A stretch of DNA of 64,000 nt from JAICWP01 sp035278025 (GTDB lineage Bacteria > Acidobacteriota > Terriglobia > Terriglobales > Acidobacteriaceae). The notes under the pieces were generated by a model. That model did not search any database. It saw nothing but the letters and a program-made list of their open reading frames with translations, and was not told the origin of the DNA. A program made the translations under genes and the position numbers. Positions 40,276 through 48,217 of this stretch are shown piece by piece. The first letter of the stretch is position 1; every line of letters starts with the position of its first letter. The DNA lies in assembly GCA_035278025.1 (NCBI GenBank), contig DATEJK010000068.1, positions 1-64,000 on the forward strand. Reading direction: 5' to 3'.

Positions 40276-42828
40276 TTATGGCATCCGGTCAGCGATGGAT
40301 AGCGCCAGCTGCAGCAGTTGCTCTCGCGCCCTGGGCGACATCGGTTCCGGAGCCGAAGAGGACCCGGCGGGCGCCTGGCTCAGCGCCTCTTCAATGCGGT
40401 TGATGTTGAGGCCGCCGGCGTTGCTTCCTTTGAAACGGCTCAGCACTTCGCGCGCTTTGCCGATTTGTCCGGTCTGAAAATAGAAAAAACCCAGCGTCGA
40501 ATAGCTCCCTACCCACTCCGGCATCAGTTCGACTGCCCGCTCCAGGCGCTGCGCCGCCTCTTCCGTCCGGTCTTCCTCAACCGCAACAATGCCCAGGCCC
40601 CAGAGAATTTTGCCGGAGCCCGGAATTCGCGCCAGCCCCTGGTTCAAGGTTCTCCCGGCGCCGGCGACGTTTCCGTCCCGCAACTGAACCAGAGCGAGCG
40701 AAAGATAGTACTGGTCATTATCAGGGTTGCGGGTAATGGCCTGTTCGAAGACCTCGGTTGCCCGTGTTGTTTGTCCGAGGTGGCTGTAGATATCGCCCAG
40801 CAACGAAAGGTAGGCATCGTCCCGCTGCCCGGCGGGTGACACCTGCTGCGCGGCCGTCAGAGCCTGATCGTAGTTTCGGTTTCGGAAATATGTATCCGCC
40901 AGATCAAATTTCACGTCATCCGACCCTGGGTTCAGATTAAGCGCCGTCTCAAAATGCGCGATGGCCTCCGGATACATCCGGTAGCGCGCCAGCAGTACGC
41001 CGACTCCGGTCTGCGTGCGGTAGTCGCTCCCGCTAAGCTTATCGAGTTGGGCGATTGCCTGCTGGGCCTGCTCGCGGTTTCCAAGCTTCAGATAGGTTTC
41101 CGCCAGCAGGTACAGGTCCTGAGGCTGATCCGGATGTTTCTTGGTCTCCTCTATGAGTTGGCTCAGGTCCAGTTGCGTCCTCTGCTTTGCGGAAAGCTTG
41201 GTGCGGCTATCCAGATAGTCGAAGAGGTGCTGATAGGGATAAGGTCCCGAAGCCGAATCCTTGGACAGAGTTTGAAAGACGTTCAAGTCACGTTCGGCCG
41301 CCTGCATCTGGTGAAGAGCTCTCTCCGCCATCGCCAACCGGTAATATCCCTGAGCCGGAGCATGGCTGACTCGTATGTACCTCTTCAGCAGGGCTACTGC
41401 CTCCGCATAGTTCTTGTTCTGCATTCGGAGGTTGGCAAGCTCCAGAAGTGCGTCGGCAAAATTCGGATTGGACTGCAGCGCCCTCTGGAACAATCCTTCA
41501 GCCTTGGCGTTCTTTCCCTGTCTCTCCTCGATGTAGCCGATATTGAAGAGACAGGAGGCGTTGCGCGGGTCTTGTCTCAGCCCCTGCTCAAAATATTTTC
41601 GAGCTTCGTCAAATCGCCCCAGATGACGGTAAGCCAGCCCCATAAAAGCAAAGGAGCGCGCGGAGGGGTCCACGGCGATGAGTTGCTGGAACTCGGCTAT
41701 AGCTTTTTCGGTTTGACCGGCCATGAAGTAACTTTCGCCCAGAGCGGCGCGCAGGTCCGCCCGTTCTGCGTCAATCTTCAGCCCCGCTTGCAACAGCGGA
41801 ATCGCGTCCTCAAAGTAATTCTGCGACATGCTCACCCGGGCCAGCAGAAAGATGACATCGGTGTTTTGCGGCGCAATTTTGTGGGCCCGCACCAGAACGT
41901 CCAGAGCATCGAGCGGTCTGTTCTCGTCGTTGTAGACCTGGGCCAGGACGTACAGGATATCCACTGAGTCCGGCTTCTGCTTCAAGGCCCGATTGAGCAG
42001 CAGTTCGGCCTTGGCATAATCTCCGGTGCGGAGATACGCCTCCCCGAGGTTATAAGCAATCTCCGGCGCCTGGGGCTGGAGAGCGCTGGCTTTCTCCAGT
42101 TCCAATTCGGCAGGACGGTATTGTTTGGCGGAGGCCAGCAGCACCCCCAGCGTGAAATGCAACTGCGCATCCTGTTTTTTTTCCGCGGATAGCTCGTGCG
42201 CAAGCTTGAGCGCCGATTCCATCTTGCCGGCCTGCAGATAAGCGCGCACCATGTTGACGCGGGTTGCCACATTGAGGGGCTGGACGCGCTGGAAATGGGC
42301 CAACGCGGCAACCGGCGCGCCCTGCGCCAGCAACACGACTCCCAGGTTGTAATTGGCGCCGCGATCCCCGGGATGAACCCGCAATACCTCCCTGAACTCC
42401 TTCGCCGCCGGTTCCAGTTTTCCTTCGGCCACGTATACGTTTCCCAGATTGTTGTGACTTTTGCTGGAAGCGGGTTCGAGGCGAAGCGCTTGCTGGAATG
42501 CCGCTTCGGCAGCCGGGTAATCCTTCTCTTCGCTGTTCGCAATTCCCAACAGGTTGTAGCCGTCCACGCTGGCGGGATTCAGCTTGAGTTGTTCCTGGAT
42601 TTCCTCTTTGGCTTCGGCGATGTGTCCCTGCGTCAGCAGCATCTCCGCCGCCGCAAAGGGCGACACTTTCTTCCCGGCGGGCTTAGAAACGCGCCGCGGA
42701 GAGGGAGATTGCCAGGCCGCATTTGCCGCGGGGGCAATGCACAGAAGAAAACATACGAGGATTGCGGGCAAACTGGTTCGGCACTCCGGCCTCGCGCTTA
42801 GATCCTGAACTGAAGAGCCGATCACCAT
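40276..42828 (-). CDS. large secreted tetratricopeptide-repeat protein
   Basis: 850 residues. Signal peptide at about 19-38 (LVCFLLCIAPAANA), then a low-complexity basic linker and TPR units from about 58 to 840: roughly twenty helical hairpins with the usual 'Ax..YN.LG....Y..A...F..AL..P' pattern. No catalytic domain is seen. TPR superhelices bind peptides or partner proteins; the SusD family of glycan-binding lipoproteins also uses TPRs, so a glycan-uptake or secretome scaffold is possible. It lies between the fusion protein (50 bases) and the CRTAC1-type genes on the same strand. Confidence 0.88.
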   Translation of the reverse strand: MVIGSSVQDLSARPECRTSLPAILVCFLLCIAPAANAAWQSPSPRRVSKPAGKKVSPFAAAEMLLTQGHIAEAKEEIQEQLKLNPASVDGYNLLGIANSEEKDYPAAEAAFQQALRLEPASSKSHNNLGNVYVAEGKLEPAAKEFREVLRVHPGDRGANYNLGVVLLAQGAPVAALAHFQRVQPLNVATRVNMVRAYLQAGKMESALKLAHELSAEKKQDAQLHFTLGVLLASAKQYRPAELELEKASALQPQAPEIAYNLGEAYLRTGDYAKAELLLNRALKQKPDSVDILYVLAQVYNDENRPLDALDVLVRAHKIAPQNTDVIFLLARVSMSQNYFEDAIPLLQAGLKIDAERADLRAALGESYFMAGQTEKAIAEFQQLIAVDPSARSFAFMGLAYRHLGRFDEARKYFEQGLRQDPRNASCLFNIGYIEERQGKNAKAEGLFQRALQSNPNFADALLELANLRMQNKNYAEAVALLKRYIRVSHAPAQGYYRLAMAERALHQMQAAERDLNVFQTLSKDSASGPYPYQHLFDYLDSRTKLSAKQRTQLDLSQLIEETKKHPDQPQDLYLLAETYLKLGNREQAQQAIAQLDKLSGSDYRTQTGVGVLLARYRMYPEAIAHFETALNLNPGSDDVKFDLADTYFRNRNYDQALTAAQQVSPAGQRDDAYLSLLGDIYSHLGQTTRATEVFEQAITRNPDNDQYYLSLALVQLRDGNVAGAGRTLNQGLARIPGSGKILWGLGIVAVEEDRTEEAAQRLERAVELMPEWVGSYSTLGFFYFQTGQIGKAREVLSRFKGSNAGGLNINRIEEALSQAPAGSSSAPEPMSPRAREQLLQLALSIADRMP

Positions 42829-42878
42829 GGCCGATGCGACCTGATGGCCTGCACTCTATCTTGCCTTCCGGCGCGGCG

Positions 42879-45800
42879 TCAATGGAGCATTTCCAGCGTC
42901 TGCCGCGCCAGTTTGTGCTGCGGTTGTTGCTGCAGGAGCGCCTGCAGCACCGCTCTCGCTTTCTGCTTGTCGTTCATCATGGCATAGAGGCGAGCCAGGT
43001 TCAGATAAGCCTGGTCGAATTGTGGCGCCGCGCGGATGCACGTTTTGAACCGTTCTTCCGCTTCCGCCACCCGTCCCGCGCGCGCCAGCAGAACTCCCAG
43101 ATTATTCAGGGCATCGGCATACTCGGGGCGCAATGCGACAGCTTTTTCCAGGAATTGCAGGGCCGGCTCCGTTTGGCCCTCCTGGGCATAGAACATTCCC
43201 ACACTATAGTTGACCTCAGCGTTTTCCGGTTCGGCCTGAAGGGCGTGGCGCAGCAGTTTTTCTGCTTCCGCCGGCGCTCCCTCCCGGCGATACAGGTTGC
43301 CGAGATTGACCAGTGCCGTCACATAATCCGGCCGCAGTTGCAATGATTTTTGAAAATCGCGGATCGCCTCCGCCGCCTGCCCCTCCTGGCCTGCAATCAT
43401 GCCCAGGTTATTCCAGGCTTCAGGATAATTGGGACGCAGTTTGAGCGCGTACTCCAGATAGGAACGCGCCGGCTGCGGGTCATGCCTGCGCAGGTAAAGT
43501 GTCCCCAGATTGTAGAATGCTTCCGCATTATCCGGCTTGTCCGCTATCACTTGCTGGAAGGCCGCCGTCGCCTGTTCCAGGTAGCCGCGCTGAAACAATG
43601 CCACGCCATAAGTGAAATCGTTGCGTTGCAGCCCACCCTGGTACAGGGTTCCGCCGAAGGGAAGCGCTTTCCGCAGGCGCTCTTCCGGTGTATTGGGCAA
43701 GGATTGCAAGTCCTCTTGTATCCGTTCGGCTGCGACCGGCCCCTGATACAACTTGACGATATTCCGCAATTTATCCAGCAGGAAAGTCGCCGGGATGGGC
43801 AGGTCTCTTCGCCGGTCGAACAAATAGCGGTAGAGGATGTCGTAAACGCCGGCAACTCTATCGTCACCGAGCAAGATCGGGAACGAGATCTTTTCCCTAG
43901 CGACGAACGCCCTCATAACCGCGGCATCACGGTCCTGATCAACGTTTATGCCGACTGGGCGAGCGTTCCTTGCTGACAAAGCGGCCAGGCCTTGCTGTAA
44001 CATTCTGACCTGCTGCAGGGAAGCTGCGGACGCCATGGTCCAGAACACAAGGACCACAGAGTCGTCCATAAATGTATTTAGAGCTCGCATTTCGCCGGCC
44101 AGATCGGGTAAGGCAAACTCCGGCGCCTTCAATGGCTCGATCAGCCAGGTTTCGACCGAGGACGGCAACTGTTCTAAAGCTGGTGCGGGCGCAGGTTGCG
44201 CATAGGATGGAGAAGAAGCCGCAAAGGGCCTGGCGGTAAACTGGGAAGAGCCTTCTTCAATTTCAATGCGATGATTAACAGGCAAGGGCTCGAAGACATC
44301 GCTAATCCCGCTGGGCCAGCGAACCGTGGCGCGGATGCTCCCTTTGACGGACCCAACCCCGAAAAACAGTTCCTTGGTGTGTTGCGATAAAAACCCGGAA
44401 CCTCCCTGGAGGTATCTGGTCTGGCGTTGGCCGCCTCCTTCTACGGTTATCGCCGCTCCAATCCCGTCGCGATTGCTTTTTCGTCCGCGCAACCGGAAGA
44501 CAATCGCGTTGCCCAGGTCCTGCATCGCGTTGTGCAGGACCCGTAGCTGTGGCCCGCTGCGATTCTTGAGAACAACCTCCAGCCGCCCGTCATGGTCCAG
44601 GTCGGCGAGGGCGAAAGCGCGGCTGTCGTCAGGAAGGTCCAGCCCCGACGTGCCTGAAATGTCGGAAAATGTGCCGTCGCGGTTATTCAACAGCAGAACA
44701 TTCCTCTCATAGCCGTTCCAGGTCGCGTCTGAGCGGATCAGCTCATTGATCGCATTCCATCCCTGCTCGTACGCCGGCGAAGGTGTGGAATCGGAAGGGG
44801 ACTTAGCGACCACTTGCCGCCAGAAAAAGCTGGCCAGGTCGCGAGTATCTCCGCCTGAAATGTAGCCGTTGCTGATGTACAGGTCCGCGTAACCATCGTG
44901 ATCGAAATCCCAGGCGTCCGAGGACCATGCCCAGCGTCCCACATCGGCCGCCGCCGCCCGGGCAACATTTTGGAACTTCCCCTGGCCGTCGTTTCGGTAC
45001 AGCGAGTTGCCGCCGGCATGTTGACGGTAGAGAGCGCGAATGTCTTCGGGATCTTTTGCGTGAAACAAGTTCTGCTGCGAAACTCGCAAACCGGCGGCTG
45101 ACCACATATCGCCCACGTAGATGTCCTGGCTTCCCCGGTTCTCGAAATCGCACCAGCAGGCGCTCATGCCAGCTCCGGCTTGCTCTACGCCGGCCTCGCG
45201 CGACACCGAAGTAAACGTGCCACCGCCATTGTTGCGGTACAGATTGCTTCGGCCAAAGTCGTTGGCCACGTAAAGGTCAGGCTTGCCATTGCCGTCGCAG
45301 TCCCCCCAGGCACAGGCAAAACTGTAGCGGTTATTGTCCACATTCAGACCCGCCGCTTCCGTGTTGTCCTGAAACGTTCCATCTCCCTGATTGTGGAACA
45401 AAAAGTTCGGCGGCCCATTGCGCGCGTCGAAGTAAGGAACCGGGTAGCGATATTGCTCCAGCCCCTGATAGTAGCTGTACACGCAGAAGTAGATATCCAG
45501 AAAACCGTCGCCATCGTAGTCGGCCACAGCGGCATGCGTGAATGTGCCTTGGGCAGGCCGGGAAAATTTGAAAGCATCGCGCCGGATGGAAAACCTGCCG
45601 TTCCCCCGGTTCACGAAGAGAAGCGGCCCCCCGGCGCAAACCACCAGCAAGTCCTGCATCCCCTTGTTCTCAAAATCAGCAAACAAGGCACAGGCGGTTG
45701 CATCCAGCACTCCCAATCCCGAGGACTCGGTCACATCCTGGAATGTGCCATCGCCCCGGTTCAAATACATGCGGTTGGGCAGCCCGGAGGACTGGCAGAC

Positions 45801-46718
45801 GTAGATATCATCCAAGCCATCCCCGTTGAGGTCGCCCACCGCCACGCCATGGTTGCCGTAAACATCAATTCCGCAGGCGCCGTCGAGCACCGTGCGCCAG
45901 TAGTCCGTGCCGCGCAGCAACTGGTCCCTGTACGATTCAGTACGGCCGAGCGCTGCCGCGCTCACGTCAAGGAAAACAGGTCCGCGAACCCGGCTGACGG
46001 TCTCCTCCCCGGCGATTCGCCAGCTGCGCATCCGCCAAGCATTGTTTGCATCGCCGGACCAGTCGGTCAGCCAATGCCCGATTCGCTGCTCCCGCCTTCC
46101 ATCCCGGCGGGTTCCCGCCAGTTCATAGCGAATTTGCGCGCGGACCATTCCCGGCGAGCCAACCACCTGCTCAATGCCTATGATTTGGAACTCTGCCGTT
46201 TCTATCTGCGACATCTCCGCAAAGTAGCTTTTTACCTCTTGCAGGCAGTTATCGCGTCCCGACACAACTCCGCCTTCGAACCGCCGTCGAGATACCTCGA
46301 TTCCATTGGCGGATCGTAGGGGAATCCTCCGGCTGGGTTGCAGCGAACTGGCTTGCACCGCGGCGTCCAGGAAATTGGCCAACTGAGCCAGGGATGGAAC
46401 ATCCGCTTTGAGAGCCCGTTCCCACTCCTGCAACCGGCCCATGATTTCGAAAGCGTGCTTCTCGCTGATGTACTCGTCCGCCCCGGGTGAGATCTTGCGC
46501 AGCACATCATCCAGGCTGGATTTTTGCGGATATTGGGGTGTGAGATGGAATTGGGCCGGCAGACCCGAACTGTGCACCTCGCCGGAGTCGCTCTGTGGAA
46601 CCCCACCCCGGCCGAATGCCCGCAGGGGAGCCGGGAGGAAGACAACTGGAGTCCATGCCATCGCCTTCAGCAGGGTCCGCCGGGAAAGCGTATGGTTGCT
46701 GAGCCTGTGACTGCCCAT
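42879..46718 (-). CDS. Tat-exported FG-GAP/UnbV/redoxin-like/TPR fusion protein
   Basis: 1279 residues from the ATG at 46718; the in-frame GTG at 46745 lacks a ribosome site. Twin-arginine signal (SRRTLLKAMAWTP). Order: an NTF2-like segment (about 150-240, tentative); FG-GAP propeller blades (about 290-715, GVAVGDLNGDG, FDHDGYADLY); UnbV domain (about 735-820); an AhpC/TSA-thioredoxin-like domain (about 860-1005); TPRs (about 1030-1279). In the redoxin-like domain the usual active-site CxxC is replaced by FWTMASAAS, so it cannot be a normal thiol reductase or peroxidase. It follows LacI by 63 bases. The combination suggests an extracytoplasmic scaffold binding calcium, peptides and perhaps glycans. 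Confidence 0.82.
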   Translation of the reverse strand: MGSHRLSNHTLSRRTLLKAMAWTPVVFLPAPLRAFGRGGVPQSDSGEVHSSGLPAQFHLTPQYPQKSSLDDVLRKISPGADEYISEKHAFEIMGRLQEWERALKADVPSLAQLANFLDAAVQASSLQPSRRIPLRSANGIEVSRRRFEGGVVSGRDNCLQEVKSYFAEMSQIETAEFQIIGIEQVVGSPGMVRAQIRYELAGTRRDGRREQRIGHWLTDWSGDANNAWRMRSWRIAGEETVSRVRGPVFLDVSAAALGRTESYRDQLLRGTDYWRTVLDGACGIDVYGNHGVAVGDLNGDGLDDIYVCQSSGLPNRMYLNRGDGTFQDVTESSGLGVLDATACALFADFENKGMQDLLVVCAGGPLLFVNRGNGRFSIRRDAFKFSRPAQGTFTHAAVADYDGDGFLDIYFCVYSYYQGLEQYRYPVPYFDARNGPPNFLFHNQGDGTFQDNTEAAGLNVDNNRYSFACAWGDCDGNGKPDLYVANDFGRSNLYRNNGGGTFTSVSREAGVEQAGAGMSACWCDFENRGSQDIYVGDMWSAAGLRVSQQNLFHAKDPEDIRALYRQHAGGNSLYRNDGQGKFQNVARAAAADVGRWAWSSDAWDFDHDGYADLYISNGYISGGDTRDLASFFWRQVVAKSPSDSTPSPAYEQGWNAINELIRSDATWNGYERNVLLLNNRDGTFSDISGTSGLDLPDDSRAFALADLDHDGRLEVVLKNRSGPQLRVLHNAMQDLGNAIVFRLRGRKSNRDGIGAAITVEGGGQRQTRYLQGGSGFLSQHTKELFFGVGSVKGSIRATVRWPSGISDVFEPLPVNHRIEIEEGSSQFTARPFAASSPSYAQPAPAPALEQLPSSVETWLIEPLKAPEFALPDLAGEMRALNTFMDDSVVLVFWTMASAASLQQVRMLQQGLAALSARNARPVGINVDQDRDAAVMRAFVAREKISFPILLGDDRVAGVYDILYRYLFDRRRDLPIPATFLLDKLRNIVKLYQGPVAAERIQEDLQSLPNTPEERLRKALPFGGTLYQGGLQRNDFTYGVALFQRGYLEQATAAFQQVIADKPDNAEAFYNLGTLYLRRHDPQPARSYLEYALKLRPNYPEAWNNLGMIAGQEGQAAEAIRDFQKSLQLRPDYVTALVNLGNLYRREGAPAEAEKLLRHALQAEPENAEVNYSVGMFYAQEGQTEPALQFLEKAVALRPEYADALNNLGVLLARAGRVAEAEERFKTCIRAAPQFDQAYLNLARLYAMMNDKQKARAVLQALLQQQPQHKLARQTLEMLH

Positions 46719-46781
46719 CCTCAGGAGTCTCTCTACCGTGCCCACATTGTGTTCCGTGTGAAAGCGAAAAGCAATGCGGGG

Positions 46782-47786
46782 TCAACAGGGAGCCGGGCCG
46801 GAGGAACCGCCCAGAATGAGTTCCGCGCCCACCCTATATTCTCTGCCCTTGGCGTCAGGCGACGCGGAAAGTTCGTGCAAAGCATCGGCCGCTATTTGCC
46901 CCAGGGTCTCCCGGTGGATGTCCACCGTCGTCAAGGAAGGATTGCTGTATTCAGCCAGGCGCGTCTTGTCGAAGCCAGTGACTGAGACGTCCTGCGGCAC
47001 GCGGCAACCGGCGTTCAGCAGGCCTTTAATAACGCCGACTGCCGTCAGGTCGTTCACGGCTATTACCGCGGTCGGCTTCGGGGTTACGCGGGCAATGGCC
47101 AAGCCCGCGGCCAGTCCTCCCTCAAAGCGCAAATCTCCGGGCAGTACCGGGCCGGGTTCGAGTCCTACATCGCGCATGCACTTCTCGTAAGCCTGCAGGC
47201 GGGCGACATTCGACTTCAGTCCCGCTCTTCCGGACACAAAGGCAATTCGCCGGTGCCCGTGATCGTAGAGGTGACGAACAATCTGTTCGACTCCCGAGAA
47301 ATAGTCAACGCGCAAGTTGCTCATGTAGTCGCGAGCCGGAGTGCGATCCAGGAAGGCGACCGCGATCCTCCTGCTGGCAAGCTCACGAATCAGCCGAAGA
47401 CTGATTTCAGAAGTCATGACCGCAACCCCGCGCACCTTGTGTTCCATCATTCTTTCTGCCGCTTCCCGCGTCCGGCGCGGATCGTAGTTGGTATCGCTGA
47501 GAATGGCGTCGTATCCCAGCTGGCGGGCGCGAATTTCAAAACTCTTTATCACCTCGGGAAAAAACGGGTTCTCGATGTCAGACACGATGATTCCCAGCGT
47601 ATGCCGCCCGCCTCGCGCCAGGTGGCGGGCGTGCGCATCCGGAATGTACCCCATGCGCTTGACGGTGGAGAGCACAAGCCGCTGCGTGATCGCTCCCACC
47701 TTGCCGGTATTGTTCAGAACATTGGAAACGGTGGCGGTGGAAACACCCGCAGCCTTCGCCACATCGCGGATCGTGGTCACGCTCAT
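46782..47786 (-). CDS. LacI-family transcriptional regulator
   Basis: 334 residues. N-terminal LacI HTH with hinge (TIRDVAKAAGVSTATVSNVLNN, about 4-25; hinge about 48-60). A sugar-binding-protein-like effector domain (about 62-330) follows, with IVSDIENPFFPEV, the AVNDLTAVGVIKGL strand and VSVTGFDKT typical of the family. It is expected to bind a sugar or oligosaccharide and release operators. Divergent from TonB receptor 3, with a candidate operator (47903-47914) at that promoter, and upstream of the fusion-TPR genes on its own strand. A similar motif lies between the GH2 and GH79 genes, so it may control the whole glycan locus. Confidence 0.92.
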   Translation of the reverse strand: MSVTTIRDVAKAAGVSTATVSNVLNNTGKVGAITQRLVLSTVKRMGYIPDAHARHLARGGRHTLGIIVSDIENPFFPEVIKSFEIRARQLGYDAILSDTNYDPRRTREAAERMMEHKVRGVAVMTSEISLRLIRELASRRIAVAFLDRTPARDYMSNLRVDYFSGVEQIVRHLYDHGHRRIAFVSGRAGLKSNVARLQAYEKCMRDVGLEPGPVLPGDLRFEGGLAAGLAIARVTPKPTAVIAVNDLTAVGVIKGLLNAGCRVPQDVSVTGFDKTRLAEYSNPSLTTVDIHRETLGQIAADALHELSASPDAKGREYRVGAELILGGSSGPAPC

Positions 47787-47861
47787 CGCCGGGAGTGTTC
47801 CATTCGCTGCCCGATTCCGGCCGCTAAAACAGCCAGGAGTGTAGCACAGGCAAAAAAAACC

Positions 47862-47914
47862 TTGACAAGAGGAAATGCGCCGTGATAAACGACGGCACCA
47901 GGTTAAGCGTTTAA
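47862..47914 (+). promoter_or_regulatory. promoter of TonB receptor 3 with LacI-type operator
   Basis: TTGACA (47862-47867) with GATAAA/TAAACG 16 to 18 bases later forms the promoter. TTAAGCGTTTAA (47903-47914), with the central CG and near-dyad typical of LacI-family operators, lies where transcription should start. On the minus strand an overlapping TTGTCA with TACACT (47843-47838) is a possible LacI promoter, though the spacing of 19 is long. Repression of both genes from this site is the simplest reading. Confidence 0.55.
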
Positions 47915-47995
47915 GTTCCGGTCGGGTTCTAACTGCGCCAAGTGAAGTGGGGTGCTCGATCCTGTCGAGCGGATTGTGGGTTGTTCAACATCGGG

Positions 47996-48011
47996 TGGCA
48001 TGACAGCTGCC
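47996..48011 (+). promoter_or_regulatory. candidate sigma-54 promoter in the receptor 3 leader
   Basis: TGGCATGACAGCTGCC keeps the -24 GG and -12 GC with the required 10-base spacing, and matches TGGCATG-N4-nTGC closely on the left and moderately on the right. It would start transcription about 195 bases before the receptor gene. In GC-rich DNA such matches arise by chance, so this is a weak call. Confidence 0.25.
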
Positions 48012-48129
48012 TTTGGGATGGGCGTACTGCCCTTCCAGGCGGCAGGTTTATCCCTGGTCATCTGTGTGGCACGTCAGGCTCGTTGTTCCTAGGCCCAGGT
48101 TTTCGCGTCTGTCCGTGAGCCCTGCTGCT

Positions 48130-48144
48130 GGGAAAACGTTTCCC
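48130..48144. promoter_or_regulatory. palindrome with LacI-like core in the receptor 3 leader
   Basis: GGGAAA-ACG-TTTCCC is an inverted repeat with perfect 6-base arms and an AAACGTTT core resembling LacI-family half-sites. It lies 74 bases before the receptor start and 216 bases from the operator at the promoter, so a repression loop between the two is conceivable. Confidence 0.4.
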
Positions 48145-48217
48145 ATGGGTTCTTCCTTGTAATCATCGTGTTGAGATTCTTGGTCAACCCGTAACCGGCC
48201 CCCAAGGAGGAAGCGTC

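Larger units (their letters stand above)
47915..48217 (+). other. long leader of TonB receptor 3
   Basis: About 300 bases between the LacI-type operator and the receptor start codon. No open frame with protein-like character is seen. It contains the hairpin GCTCGA-TCCTG-TCGAGC (47954-47970), a candidate sigma-54 element (47996-48011), a palindrome with a LacI-like AAACGTTT core (48130-48144) and the receptor's strong ribosome site AAGGAGGAA. It may be a true 5' leader or hold a second promoter. Confidence 0.5.
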
